From positions 1 to 39,591 of the forward strand of contig JAZSHI010000010.1 of the NCBI GenBank assembly GCA_045533195.1: DNA of 39,591 nucleotides. Reading direction: 5' to 3'. The notes below the pieces were generated by a model. That model did not search any database and had not been told where the DNA came from. It worked only from the letters and a program-made list of their open reading frames with translations. This stretch comes from SIG607 sp045533195 (GTDB lineage Bacteria > Bacillota > Clostridia > Oscillospirales > Acutalibacteraceae). The position numbers and the translations under genes are program-made. Positions 1-9,500 of the stretch are shown here, one piece after another; within the stretch, counting starts at the first letter, position 1; each line of letters begins with the position of its first letter.

Positions 1-2
1 AG

Positions 3-134
3 TTTTACTCATACGATGACTTGCTAACACAAATGAAGCGTTATTTAAAGCGTTCTAACAGCATTCCGATGTCAGTGCTCGGTTGGAAAACACCCTTACA
101 AAAACGGCATGAATTAGAAAATATACCGCTCTGA
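3..134 (+). CDS. Transposase C-terminal fragment (partial at window start)
   Basis: An open frame enters from before base 1 and ends at TGA 132-134, leaving about 43 codons. The visible peptide contains YSYDDLLTQMKRYLKRSN followed by IPMSVLGWKTPLQK. This resembles the extreme C-terminus of DDE integrase-type transposases (IS3/IS481-like rve proteins), where a basic helix precedes an N-x-R/P-x-x-L-x-W-x-S/T-P motif. The family assignment is from memory of that motif only. The catalytic residues lie outside the window, so intactness cannot be judged. A nested inverted repeat follows 9 bp downstream. It could also be the tail of another integrase-like protein. Confidence 0.6.
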   Translation, partial: FYSYDDLLTQMKRYLKRSNSIPMSVLGWKTPLQKRHELENIPL

Positions 135-142
135 CAGGCACC

Positions 143-199
143 GCAATATGTTTTGGTTCCTTTCAGGGCTACGCCCTTCTCTCCACCAAAACATATTGC
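143..199. repeat. Nested inverted repeat after the transposase
   Basis: A perfect 14-bp inverted repeat (GCAATATGTTTTGG at 143-156, complement at 186-199) encloses a smaller hairpin AGGGC-TAC-GCCCT (165-177). It lies just after the transposase stop. It may be a terminator, the end of the insertion sequence, or a small relative of the hairpin arrays at 13.5 and 38.4 kb. There is no clear T-tract directly after the right arm, which argues somewhat against a simple terminator. The remaining bases 200-257 hold nothing I recognise. Confidence 0.7.
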
Positions 200-257
200 C
201 TACAGTTCTTCAATTATTTTTTTACTTTCACAGTCTCACATCATTGACAAATCTACA

Positions 258-1283
258 CTAAACAAAAATAAAGTTTATGTCCCATGCAGGAAGGGCTTTA
301 TGCTTGCGCATATAAATTTTATAGCTGGGACAAAGCGCCTTTATTTTAAGCGGAATCGCAAAAAGGTCTTCGCTTCTGTGATAAGCCGCAAGGTGAAGCT
401 TAGGTTTATTCTTTAGCACCTCTTCACCGCCGAGTATAGCAGAAAGCTCCGCGCCCTCTACGTCCATTTTTATAAAGGTGGGCATATTAATTTTTGCCAT
501 TTCATTAAGGGTGGTTGTTTCTATTTCCACGGTTTTACCGCTTATAGAATTTCCTCTGCCCTTGTTTTTCGAAATATTTATAACACCAGTTTTATCGGAT
601 ATTGCTTTATTTATAAGCATAATATCCTTTACCTTTTCGGTACTTACGGTAAGCTTTTTAAAATTCCTTAAATCAGGCTCAAGGGCGATTATATTTTTAT
701 AATCGGGACAGTATTTTATAAATTCTTCTACCGTATCCCCGTTAAATGCGCCAAGGTCAAAAAAGCTTTCTGACTTTAGGGAAAGAAGAGTAAAAACCTC
801 TTCTCTTTCGCTTTCGATTTCCCTTAAATATGAGCTTTTGCCCGTCAACTTAAAATAAACTGTGTTTTCGAAAACCTTTTTTGATTTATCGTCACTTAGC
901 ATATCGTAAACCTTTTCAAGCTCTGCTTTATGGTTTTTTGCAAAGTTTAAATCAAAAACTTCGCCGCAGGTTACGGGAACGTCGGGCAGATAAAGTTCAT
1001 TTTCACCTTCCAGCCTTAGTATATTTTCAATAACACCGTCAAGATGACTGCCAAAGCAAACAAGAATAATCATTTCATTAAATTTTTCCTTAAGTTCGCC
1101 ATAGGAAGTAACGGTAAAGCCGTATGCGGTCTTGCCTTTTTTAAAGCCGTCGGAAGCAAAAACACCGCTTATCTTTATATCGTCCTTTAAAAGCCTTTTG
1201 TAAATTTTATCGGCGCCATCTCCGGTGCCGTATAAAACAATAGGCTTTTTAGCCGACTTTAAATATGTCCAAAGGTCAGTCAT
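258..1283 (-). CDS. FkbM-family methyltransferase
   Basis: A 341-residue protein. The C-terminal half is an FkbM-type SAM-dependent methyltransferase. The glycine-rich SAM motif FFDLGAFNGDTVEEF is near residues 174-188, an acidic ALEPD strand near 200-204, and the family motif FIKMDVEGAE near 270. The N-terminal 110 residues (VLYGTGDGAD near 17-26) look like a small Rossmann nucleotide- or sugar-binding domain, an arrangement seen in FkbM proteins of surface polysaccharide or lipid modification loci. The substrate cannot be inferred. It starts 1 bp after the stop of the small gene upstream, so the two are probably co-transcribed. It ends in TAG at 258-260, close to the transposase remnant. 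Confidence 0.85.
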   Translation of the reverse strand: MTDLWTYLKSAKKPIVLYGTGDGADKIYKRLLKDDIKISGVFASDGFKKGKTAYGFTVTSYGELKEKFNEMIILVCFGSHLDGVIENILRLEGENELYLPDVPVTCGEVFDLNFAKNHKAELEKVYDMLSDDKSKKVFENTVYFKLTGKSSYLREIESEREEVFTLLSLKSESFFDLGAFNGDTVEEFIKYCPDYKNIIALEPDLRNFKKLTVSTEKVKDIMLINKAISDKTGVINISKNKGRGNSISGKTVEIETTTLNEMAKINMPTFIKMDVEGAELSAILGGEEVLKNKPKLHLAAYHRSEDLFAIPLKIKALCPSYKIYMRKHKALPAWDINFIFV

Positions 1284-1284
1284 T

Positions 1285-1494
1285 TTAGTACTTTTCTATC
1301 TCTAAGATAACAGAGCATTTGTTATCAAAACCCAAACCGCCGAGCGCACAGTGGTCTTTATAACGGGTAACAATATATTTTATAAATTTCTGCTCCCACA
1401 TAAGAATAACAAAACCTTTTTCGATGTCCGGCTTGTTAAAATCGCGCCACATACGAGTTGCATTTTTACTTGCCCCGAATTTTATGTTGAGCAT
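1285..1494 (-). CDS. Small protein of unknown function
   Basis: A 69-residue open frame that I do not recognise. It is basic and aromatic (MWRDF near residue 15, FVILMWEQKFIKYIV near 28-42). It has no signal peptide or obvious membrane helix and contains only two cysteines (HCALGG and NKCSV). It is reliable mainly because of its position: its stop is one base from the FkbM methyltransferase start, and its own start lies 17 bp downstream of prfC, in the same direction. An alternative is that it is the remnant of a longer protein. Confidence 0.5.
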   Translation of the reverse strand: MLNIKFGASKNATRMWRDFNKPDIEKGFVILMWEQKFIKYIVTRYKDHCALGGLGFDNKCSVILEIEKY

Positions 1495-1511
1495 AGCCTT
1501 TCCCTCTTTTT

Positions 1512-3104
1512 CTAATTATTAGAAAATTCCGATAAAATCAGACCTTCATTTTTCTGAAGCGCCCAATTTATATTCCACTCGCTTGTGAAGATAAGAAGGT
1601 ATCTGTCCTTAAAGTCCTGCACAAGCTTTGTATCGGACGTAAGATTGAGCTTCTTAACGTCAATATTGTCGCCCTCTATCCATCTTATAAGTTCATAGGG
1701 CATAGCCGTCTTTCTTACATCAACATTATACTCATTTTTAAGTCGGTATTCAAGCACTTCGAACTGCAATACACCTACAACGCCTACAATTACCCTTTCC
1801 ATACCGCTTTCGGGTTCGTGGAAAATCTGTATAGCGCCTTCTTGGGCTATCTGAGTCATACCCTTTACAAACTGTTTTCTCTTTAGAGTATCTACCTGCT
1901 CGTAAACAGCAAAATGCTCAGGTGCAAAGGTGGGAATACCCTCGAAGGTAACCTTGTTTTTAGCAGAGCATACAGTGTCGCCAATGGAAAATACACCGGG
2001 ATCGAAAACACCGATAATATCTCCTGCATAGGCTTCATCAACAATTTCTCTTTCCTGAGCCATAAGCTGTTGGGGCTGAGGAAGCTTCATAAGCTTTCCG
2101 CTTTGAACGTGGAAATATTCCTTGTTTCTTTCGAACTTGCCCGAACAGATTCGCATAAAGGTAAGTCTGTCGCGGTGAGCCTTGTTCATATTTGCCTGAA
2201 TTTTAAATACAAATGCCGAGAAATTATCATCCTCGGGATTTACCTGACCTTCAACCGTATTTCTGGGCAGAGGTGTGGTGGTATATTTAAGGAAGCTTTC
2301 AAGGAAGGGCTCTACACCGAAATTTGTAAGAGCCGAGCCAAAGAATACGGGACTTAATTTTCCTGTTCTTACCTTTTCTAAATCAAATTCAAAACTTGCG
2401 CCGTCAAGAAGCTCTATCTGGTCAACAAGGTCAGCGCGAAGATAGGGACCTATTAAGCTATCCAGCTTTTCGGTATCGGTAATATCGCACTCAATAGCCT
2501 CTAACTTACTCTGCCCCTTCTTGAACTGCTCGAAGGCAAGGATTCTGCGGTTTTCTCTGTCGAAAACTCCCTTGAAATCGTTGCCCGAGCCAATAGGCCA
2601 GTTGCAAGGGAAGGTGCCTATACCAAACTCCTTTTCAAGCTGGTCGATAAGGTCAAAGGGGTCGCGGGAATCACGGTCCATTTTATTTATAAAGGTGAAA
2701 ATCGGAATATTTCTTCTTGCCACAACCTTAAACAGCTTTCTTGTCTGAGGCTCAATACCCTTTGCGCCGTCAATAACCATAACAACGCTGTCGGCTGCCA
2801 TAAGGGTACGGTAGGTATCCTCAGAGAAGTCCTGATGTCCCGGAGTATCAAGAATATTTATACAGTATCCGTCATATTCGAACTGCAAAACCGAAGAGGT
2901 TACAGAAATACCTCTTTGTTTTTCAAGCTCCATCCAGTCGGAAACAGCGTGACGGGCGGTTGCTTTGCCCTTAACGCTTCCCGCAAGCTGAATGGCGCCT
3001 CCGTAAAGGAGTAATTTTTCCGTAAGTGTAGTTTTACCTGCGTCGGGGTGAGATATAATCGCAAAGGTTCTTCGGCGGTTTATCTCATGCTTAATATCAG
3101 CCAT
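1512..3104 (-). CDS. prfC: Peptide chain release factor 3 (RF3)
   Basis: A translational GTPase that recycles RF1/RF2 from the ribosome after termination. The protein is 530 residues, the usual family length. It has the P-loop AIISHPDAGKTTLTEK (about residues 14-29), the switch-II motif ILDTPGHQDFSEDT, and the NKMD guanine-specificity motif in FTFINKMDRDSRDP, followed by EF-Tu domain 2 and the RF3 C-terminal domain. I chose the ATG at 3102-3104 (MADIKHEINRRR) because AGGAG lies 7 bases upstream and RF3 proteins begin near this point. An open frame extends 15 codons further but has no better start. It lies downstream of pnp in the same direction, with a weak hairpin between them. Confidence 0.96.
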   Translation of the reverse strand: MADIKHEINRRRTFAIISHPDAGKTTLTEKLLLYGGAIQLAGSVKGKATARHAVSDWMELEKQRGISVTSSVLQFEYDGYCINILDTPGHQDFSEDTYRTLMAADSVVMVIDGAKGIEPQTRKLFKVVARRNIPIFTFINKMDRDSRDPFDLIDQLEKEFGIGTFPCNWPIGSGNDFKGVFDRENRRILAFEQFKKGQSKLEAIECDITDTEKLDSLIGPYLRADLVDQIELLDGASFEFDLEKVRTGKLSPVFFGSALTNFGVEPFLESFLKYTTTPLPRNTVEGQVNPEDDNFSAFVFKIQANMNKAHRDRLTFMRICSGKFERNKEYFHVQSGKLMKLPQPQQLMAQEREIVDEAYAGDIIGVFDPGVFSIGDTVCSAKNKVTFEGIPTFAPEHFAVYEQVDTLKRKQFVKGMTQIAQEGAIQIFHEPESGMERVIVGVVGVLQFEVLEYRLKNEYNVDVRKTAMPYELIRWIEGDNIDVKKLNLTSDTKLVQDFKDRYLLIFTSEWNINWALQKNEGLILSEFSNN

Positions 3105-3126
3105 ATAAGTTCTCCTAAAACAAATA

Positions 3127-3153
3127 GCGGTCAGTTTATTATAAACCAACCGC
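3127..3153 (-). terminator. Possible weak terminator or attenuator between pnp and prfC
   Basis: On the minus strand an imperfect hairpin (outer GCGGT/ACCGC, inner GTTTA/TAAAC, two mismatched positions between) is followed by a T-rich stretch TATTTGTTTT. It sits between the pnp stop and the prfC ribosome site. It is weak and could simply be a processing site. Confidence 0.35.
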
Positions 3154-3178
3154 CTTTTAATATTTTGATTTTTGACGA

Positions 3179-5380
3179 TTAGTCGTTACGACGCTTAAAG
3201 CCGCGACGCTGTCTGTCGTTGTTTCTCGGCTTTCTGGGTTCTTCATCCTCTGCGCCCTCTTCAACAACTGCGCCTTCGATTTCAACAAGAGCATCTCTTC
3301 TGGAAAGGTTAAGTCTGCCCTGATCGTCGATTTCGGTAACCTTAACGATAACCTCGTCGCCTACAGAAACAACGTCTTCAACCTTTTCAACTCTCTTTAC
3401 GTCTAATTTGCTTATGTGAACAAGACCTTCCTTACCGGGAGCTATTTCAACAAATGCGCCGAAGTTCATAAGACGGGTAACCTTACCCTTATAAATAGCG
3501 CCTACTTCGGGATCGTTAGCGATAGTCTCAACAATGGAAAGAGCCTGCTTACACTTATCAATGTCAATACCTGCAATATAAACGTGACCGTCGTCTTCAA
3601 TGTTAATAGTAACCTCGCACTGTTCCTGAATAGACTGAATAACCTTGCCCTGCTTACCGATAACGTCACCGATCTTAGAGGGATCAATAACTGTAGAAAG
3701 CATTTTGGGAGCATACTTGGAAAGCTCTGCTCTGGGCTGGGCAATACACTTGCAGATAACTTCGTCAAGGATATAATTTCTTGCCTTGTGAGTCTTTTCA
3801 AGAGCCTCTTTAATAATTGCAGGAGTAAGGCCGTGTACCTTAAGGTCCATCTGAATAGAGGTAATACCCTCTTTGGTACCTGCTACCTTAAAGTCCATAT
3901 CGCCGTAGAAGTCTTCAAGGCCCTGAATGTCAACCATAGTCATAAAGTCGCCGTAAACGCCTTCATCACCGGTGATAAGTCCGCAGGAGATACCTGCAAC
4001 GGGAGCCTTAATGGGAACACCTGCTGCCATAAGAGCAAGGGTAGAACCGCAAACGGAAGCCTGAGAGGTAGAACCGTTAGAGGAAAGAACTTCACTTACA
4101 ACTCTTATTGCATAGGGAAATTCTTCAACACTGGGAAGTACGGGAACTAAAGAACGTTCAGCAAGTGCGCCGTGACCGATTTCACGTCTGCCGGGTCCTC
4201 TACTGGGCTTGGTTTCGCCAACGCTGAAGGAGGGGAAATTGTAGTGATGGATATAACGCTTTTCAACCTCTTCATCAAGACCGTCAAGCTTCTGTGCTTC
4301 GCTTACTGAAGCTAAGGTTGCGCAGGAAAGAACCTGAGTCTGACCACGGGTGAACATACCTGTACCGTGAACTCTGGGAAGAAGGTCAATCTGAGCGTCA
4401 AGAGGACGGATTTCATCAATACCTCTGCCGTCAACACGCTTCTTTTCATCCTTAAGCCAAGCGCGAACTACGTGCTTCTGAACGAGATACATAATCTCGT
4501 CAAGCTTTTCTTCCTGTCCTTCAAAACGTTCGTCGAATTTTTCGTGAACAGCGTTATAAATTGGAAGAAGAGCTGCATCTCTTACAAGCTTGTCATCGGT
4601 ATCAAGCGCCTTTTTAACGTCTTCGATACAGAAAGCTTCAATCTCTTCCATAATAGCAGGATCGGGATCGTTAGACTGGAATTCGAATTTTTCTTTGCCA
4701 ATTTCGGCTACAATGCCGTTAATAAATTCAACAACCTTTACGTTAGCCTCGTGACCTTTCATAATAGCGTCGAACATAACGTCATCGGGGATTTCATATG
4801 CACCTGCTTCAATCATAGCAACAAGGTCAGCGGTAGAAGAAACGGTAAGGTCAAGGGTAGTAGTCTTTCTCTGTTCAAGGGTGGGGTTGATAACGATTTC
4901 GCCGTCAACAATACCAACATTTACAGAAGAAATAGGACCTGCCCAGGGAATATCGGAAATAGCGATAGCTGCGGAAACACCGATAGCTGCAGCAATCTGA
5001 GGATCACAGTCGGGGTCAACGCACATAACTGTAGCAACTACAGAGCAGTCGTTTCTCATATCCTTGGGAAAAAGAGGACGGATAGGACGGTCAATACAAC
5101 GGGAAGCAAGAATTGCCTTATCGGTAGCCTTGCCTTCTCTTCTTGTAAAGGAGCCGGGGAAACGGCCAACGGAATACATTTTTTCCTCATAGTCAACTGA
5201 AAGGGGGAAGAAATCAACACCCTCTCTGGGTTTTGCGGATGCGGTTACGGTACAAAGAACTCTTGTGTCACCGTAGGATGCCATAACAGCGGCATTGGCA
5301 AGCTGAGCCATTTTGCCCGTTTCAAGCTTTAACGGTCTGCCTGCAAGTGTGGTTTCATAAACCTTGTAATTTTCGAACAT
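3179..5380 (-). CDS. pnp: Polyribonucleotide nucleotidyltransferase (PNPase)
   Basis: A phosphorolytic 3'-5' exoribonuclease of RNA decay. The protein is 733 residues and typical in length. In order it has a first RNase PH domain (LAGRPLKLETGKMAQLANAA near the N-terminus), the alpha-helical linker, a second RNase PH domain (RVDGRGIDEIRPL, then TRGQTQVL and FPSFSVGETKPSRGPGRREIGHG), a KH domain (IGDVIGKQGKVI, the GxxG loop) and an S1 domain (GKVTRLMNFGAFVEIAPG). The tail is short and basic (RRGFKRRND). I chose the ATG at 5378-5380 because AAGGAGGT lies 8 bases upstream; an in-frame ATG 8 codons earlier has no such site. The order rpsO-pnp is the widely conserved arrangement. Confidence 0.97.
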   Translation of the reverse strand: MFENYKVYETTLAGRPLKLETGKMAQLANAAVMASYGDTRVLCTVTASAKPREGVDFFPLSVDYEEKMYSVGRFPGSFTRREGKATDKAILASRCIDRPIRPLFPKDMRNDCSVVATVMCVDPDCDPQIAAAIGVSAAIAISDIPWAGPISSVNVGIVDGEIVINPTLEQRKTTTLDLTVSSTADLVAMIEAGAYEIPDDVMFDAIMKGHEANVKVVEFINGIVAEIGKEKFEFQSNDPDPAIMEEIEAFCIEDVKKALDTDDKLVRDAALLPIYNAVHEKFDERFEGQEEKLDEIMYLVQKHVVRAWLKDEKKRVDGRGIDEIRPLDAQIDLLPRVHGTGMFTRGQTQVLSCATLASVSEAQKLDGLDEEVEKRYIHHYNFPSFSVGETKPSRGPGRREIGHGALAERSLVPVLPSVEEFPYAIRVVSEVLSSNGSTSQASVCGSTLALMAAGVPIKAPVAGISCGLITGDEGVYGDFMTMVDIQGLEDFYGDMDFKVAGTKEGITSIQMDLKVHGLTPAIIKEALEKTHKARNYILDEVICKCIAQPRAELSKYAPKMLSTVIDPSKIGDVIGKQGKVIQSIQEQCEVTINIEDDGHVYIAGIDIDKCKQALSIVETIANDPEVGAIYKGKVTRLMNFGAFVEIAPGKEGLVHISKLDVKRVEKVEDVVSVGDEVIVKVTEIDDQGRLNLSRRDALVEIEGAVVEEGAEDEEPRKPRNNDRQRRGFKRRND

Positions 5381-5493
5381 AATTTTTACCTCCTTAATTT
5401 TCATTTCAGGGGCTTATTTTAGCAATAAATCCAATGTCGATCCTTCGGCACTCGATTTACCGCTAAGCATAAACCGCCTGAAAACTGCAAGAA

Positions 5494-5520
5494 GGCAGAC
5501 CGAAAATTCTTCGGTCTGCC
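5494..5520 (-). terminator. Hairpin between rpsO and pnp
   Basis: An 11-bp perfect stem (GGCAGACCGAA / TTCGGTCTGCC) with a 5-base loop starts 10 bases after the rpsO stop. On the minus strand it is followed by TTCTTGCAG rather than a long U-tract. It may be a partial terminator or an RNA-processing stem, as known for rpsO-pnp operons. Confidence 0.6.
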
Positions 5521-5530
5521 GATTTTGCCA

Positions 5531-5794
5531 TTACTTACGAATGTCAAGACGTTTGATGATAGAACGGTATCTGTTGATATCCACCTTGGTGAGATATGCA
5601 AGAAGATTACGACGATGACCAACCATCTTTAAAAGACCGCGGCGGGAATGATGATCCTTTGCGTGAACCTTAAGATGAGCGGTAAGCTCGTTGATACGCT
5701 CGGTAAGAAGAGCAATCTGTACTTCGGGAGAACCGGTATCACCTTCGTGAGTAGCGTACTCTGCAATAAGAGCCTGCTTTCTTTCTGCTGTCAT
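5531..5794 (-). CDS. rpsO: 30S ribosomal protein S15
   Basis: A primary 16S rRNA-binding protein of the small subunit. It has 87 residues, the normal size. Hallmarks are GDTGSPEVQIALLTERI, HAKDHHSRRGLLKMVGHRR and the C-terminal YRSIIKRLDIR. I chose the ATG at 5792-5794 (MTAERKQ) since AGGAG lies 8 bases upstream; a GTG three codons earlier overlaps that spacing and is less likely. It has its own consensus promoter and a roughly 100-base leader, and is followed by pnp. Confidence 0.97.
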   Translation of the reverse strand: MTAERKQALIAEYATHEGDTGSPEVQIALLTERINELTAHLKVHAKDHHSRRGLLKMVGHRRNLLAYLTKVDINRYRSIIKRLDIRK

Positions 5795-5897
5795 TTCTTT
5801 CACTCCTTTTTTAATGTAAATCGTCCGCCGTTAACCAAGCCTTAGGTCATGAGTGTTCTCTTAAGAGCAGTCACCAAAAGCATAGTAAACGGTAGCC
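5795..5897 (-). promoter_or_regulatory. rpsO leader, possible S15 autoregulatory RNA
   Basis: About 100 untranslated bases separate the promoter from the rpsO start. The leader can pair GGTGA with a later TGACC-type segment around a CTCTTAAGAG palindrome. Bacterial rpsO leaders often bind S15 to repress translation, and the folds differ between lineages. The match to any described fold is unproven; this is an inference from position and self-complementarity. Confidence 0.35.
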
Positions 5898-5902
5898 AAT
5901 GA

Positions 5903-5931
5903 ATTATAGCATAGTTTTTTAAAAAATGCAA
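5903..5931 (-). promoter_or_regulatory. rpsO promoter (sigma-A type)
   Basis: Minus-strand TTGCAT (5926-5931) and a perfect TATAAT (5903-5908) are separated by exactly 17 bases. It lies between the mntP stop and rpsO, so rpsO-pnp does not depend on mntP transcription. Confidence 0.85.
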
Positions 5932-5938
5932 GTGTTTT

Positions 5939-6511
5939 TTAAAACACACCTTTTATAAAGATTTGCACACCTATTATTATAAGAATTATTCCGCCGAATA
6001 TTCCTGCTTTAGAGGAAATTGAGGTGCCGAATTTTTTTCCTATAAACACACCCATAAAGCATATTATAAAGGTAACCAGCGCTATTAATACAGCGCACAC
6101 AACCGCCTTTAAAGCATCATATTCGCTTATTGTAAAGCCTGTAGAAAGAGCATCAATAGAGGTTGCAACACCCTGCACCAAAATTCCTTTAAAGGTTGAC
6201 GCGCAATCTTCCTCGCATTTGTTTTTTATTCCCTCTATAAGCATTTTTCCGCCTATAAACAAAAGGAGAATAAGTGCTATATATGGAATTAGTTTTTGAA
6301 AAAACTCAAATTGCTGCGCTACGGTGTGTACGCAAACCCACCCAATAATTGGCATAGCCGCCTGAAAAAAAGCGAATATAAAGGCAATACTAAACGCCTT
6401 TTTTATTTTCATTTTAGGCTCACTTAATCCGTTTGCCAAGGATACCGAAAAAGCATCCATAGCAAGACTCACACCCAAAGCGCCGCTTTTAAGGAAAAAA
6501 CCGAAATTCAA
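5939..6511 (-). CDS. mntP: Manganese efflux pump MntP
   Basis: A 190-residue membrane protein with about six helices in two homologous halves, as in the MntP (YebN/DUF204) family that exports Mn2+. The conserved acidic motifs are present in both halves: SLAMDAFSVSLANG near residues 15-28 and GVATSIDALSTGF near 114-126. The start appears to be TTG at 6509-6511 with GGGTGA about 7 bases upstream; no in-frame ATG is available before the first helix. The rpsO promoter begins a few bases after its stop. No Mn riboswitch is visible in the 51 bases upstream, most of which are occupied by the terminator of the preceding gene. Confidence 0.9.
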   Translation of the reverse strand: MNFGFFLKSGALGVSLAMDAFSVSLANGLSEPKMKIKKAFSIAFIFAFFQAAMPIIGWVCVHTVAQQFEFFQKLIPYIALILLLFIGGKMLIEGIKNKCEEDCASTFKGILVQGVATSIDALSTGFTISEYDALKAVVCAVLIALVTFIICFMGVFIGKKFGTSISSKAGIFGGIILIIIGVQIFIKGVF

Positions 6512-6529
6512 AATGTATCACCCGAAAAT

Positions 6530-6555
6530 AATCGCTCTCCAAACGGAGAGCGATT
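6530..6555 (-). terminator. Rho-independent terminator after the dockerin protein gene
   Basis: A perfect 11-bp stem AATCGCTCTCC / GGAGAGCGATT with a 4-base loop, followed on the minus strand by ATTTTC. It sits 8 bases after the stop of the 1075-residue protein and upstream of mntP. Confidence 0.85.
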
Positions 6556-6562
6556 AAATATT

Positions 6563-9500
6563 TTAGTTGTCTGCGAGAATGTTATAAAGCAGAACAAGGT
6601 CAATTGCATTAATTTTGCCGTCGCTGTTTATATCAGCGCCGTCTGCAATTTTGCTGTCTATTTTAGCAAGATAAAGTTTTAACTTAGCAAGATCGATTGA
6701 ATCGCATACACCGTCGCCGTCGCAGTCACCGTCAACCTTCTCGCCTGCCTCTGTCATCTGTGCTTTTAGAGATACAGAAGACGCGGGGAAGACTTTATCG
6801 GTAAATTTAGCATCTCCGTTATACCAACCGCTGAACTGTTTGCCTTCAACAATGGGGCTTTCAGCAAGGGTAAGATTAGCGCCGGCTGTTCCGTATGCAC
6901 AAGTAACCTCTCCACCGAATTCGGTGCTGTCAAAGAGCACGTAAACTAAACCGCTAAGGTTTTTAATATATACGTCCTTAATTTCAACAGCCGAGTTGCC
7001 CGAAGCGGACAAGGCAAGAATACCTGCGGAGGAAACGGTAACGGGAACGAAGCCTTTATACCATTTATCCGTCTTTGAACGTCCAAGCAAGAAAGAGCCT
7101 GAGCCAACTGTTACGGTAACGTCGCTGCCGCCATTATTCTTATAAAGGAATTCTACCATATAGGTACCGGCCGCAGCATTAACAAGCTTTGCTGTACCGC
7201 TGCCTGTTGCGCCGCTGTAAACAAGGCTGTCATTATAGCCTGCCTCAGCAAAATCACCTGTATGCTTATTAGAAATTCCGGTTGAAGTAATACCGTTTGC
7301 AGTAAGGTCAACTCTGTCGGAGAACTTAGGATAAGCAGCTGTTAAATCTGTTGTATAAACATTTGCGGAAATTTTGTCTGTTAATCCGGAATCCTTATAC
7401 CAGCCTTCAACTGCATAACCGTTATTATAAACAAAGCCGTTATCAATAACGTCGCCGTTTACCAGATCAACGCTTTTGCCTGATACAGTAAGGGAGCCCG
7501 TTTTTGATGTCACACCATCAATAACAGGAACAGGAGTAACCTCAAAGTCATCGAAATATGTAGTTGTAGTGGCATTGCTGTTTGCGTAAGCGTGAAGAGC
7601 AAGAATCGGATAAGTAGAAAGGCTTGAATTGGTTACGGTAAATACCATAGAAACGGTCTGCCATCTACCCTGTCCGCTGCTTGAAAGAGTTTTTGATGAG
7701 CCTAATTTAGATACAGTTGCAGAGTTACTTGCATTTTTAACAAGTGTAGGCTGAACAACCATATCAATGTCTCCGATATAATATCTAAAGGTAAGTTTAT
7801 ATGTAGTAGAAGCTTCTCCGTTATTCTCCAACGTAAAAATCGGGAAGTAACTGTTGTTGCTGGTTCTTCCCGAACCAAGCCAACTAGATGTCCAACTGTA
7901 CCTCATGGAATTAGAGCCTATATATGCCTGATCGGCAAGAACTTTAAACCTGCTGGTGTTCATTCCGGTACCTACATAGTTTTCAAAGCTTTCAATACCC
8001 ATTTTCCAGCCTGCATAAAGGGTTTTGCCTGCGTTTTCCTTAGTTAAGTATTTATCGGTAAAAGGAACGGTACAAGCACCGTCTTTATACCAGCCTGTAA
8101 ATTCATAACCCATTTTTGAAGGTGTGGGTAAGGAAATCGTACTACCAATTACACCGCTGAATGTAGCACTGCTTACACTTCCGCCGTTAGCATTAAGATT
8201 AACACTTACGTGCTTGGTTATGCGAATATTATCTATCATAAACCAGTCGTTTGTATAAAGAGTTGCATAGAACATAAGGAAGGGCGCATTTGAGGTTGTA
8301 GTAAATCCGCCATTATCAACATAACCGGCAGCAATAGAATCAAAGGTGCCTGTGGTAAAGGTATGGCTTTGATGATACCAGCTACCTACCTGTCTTGTTG
8401 CACTTCCTGCATCAGCGCCCTCTTTAAAAGTACCGTAAGCATCGCGGCTTGGCTGATATGAAGCAATGGTAGCAACGGTTTTTTTAGGGACGTTAACAGG
8501 AGCAGAGCCATTACTGGTATCAGTAGTTTTATATCCGTAGCCGAAGGACATTAAAGAGGTATTAGTGTCTAGCAAGGTGCCGTTTCTGGTACCGTCGGCA
8601 GGATCAATCCAGTCACCTGCTTTGAAGGTGCTGTTTACAATATAGTCAAACTCTACGGTATATGTAGTATTTTCTTCAAGTACGAGGGCCTCAACACCCT
8701 TTTCGGTCTTGCGGTTCACAACGTTACCGCCGCTGGTGGACCAATCGTTATAAGCAGTCTTTTTAGCCTGCATAGCCTTATTTGAAGCGTTTACAGTACT
8801 GCCCGAAACTCCGGTATTTTCTTTAACAGGGTTATCACCGATACTTGTAAATCCCCAACCTGATATAAAGTATTCAATTTTATTTAAGGGGTCAACCTGC
8901 CATTCACATTTTGGAGTATCAGCATTCCATGAAGAAAGGTGCATAAAGTCTTTATCTTCATAATCAAAGAAGGCGGAATTGGTCTGAGTTTTGCCTACGG
9001 TAAAATTATCAACGTACATAGAGGCGCCTGTGTACATATTTGCATAAAGAATAAGGAAGGGCGCGTTTGTGGTGGAATACATACTTTCCATAGTGTCTGT
9101 TTTAAAGGTAACGGAGAAATGATACCAGTTGCCAACCTCTTTTACGCCGTCATAAGCGGTAAAGGTTCCGTCAGCATCGCGATTTCCTTTATAGGAAGCA
9201 ACGGTTTTAATAGGAGTTTTATATAATTTTATTGGTCCATAATTTTTGTCGGTATTTTCTTCATAACCGTAGCCTATGGAGAGAAGGTCAGTAGCGTCAG
9301 ACTTTTTATTATTAGTAGTCTCAATAAAGTAATCGAATTCTACGGTATATGTAGTGTTATTTTCTAATATGTACGGCTTTATACCACGCTCGGTAATGGT
9401 ATTAATAACAAAACCACCGCCTGTACCCCAATTATTATCAAGTGTCTTACTAGCGCCAATTACCTTATTTGAAGCATTAACTACACTGCCTTCACCGCTT

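Noticed and set aside
3416..5200. Long plus-strand open frames (244 and 277 residues) across pnp
   Set aside because: They are antisense to a clearly conserved PNPase, rich in Asn and Phe, lack ribosome sites and match no family.
5419..5622. Small 67-residue open frame between pnp and rpsO
   Set aside because: It overlaps the rpsO coding end in another frame and runs through the hairpin; no ribosome site.
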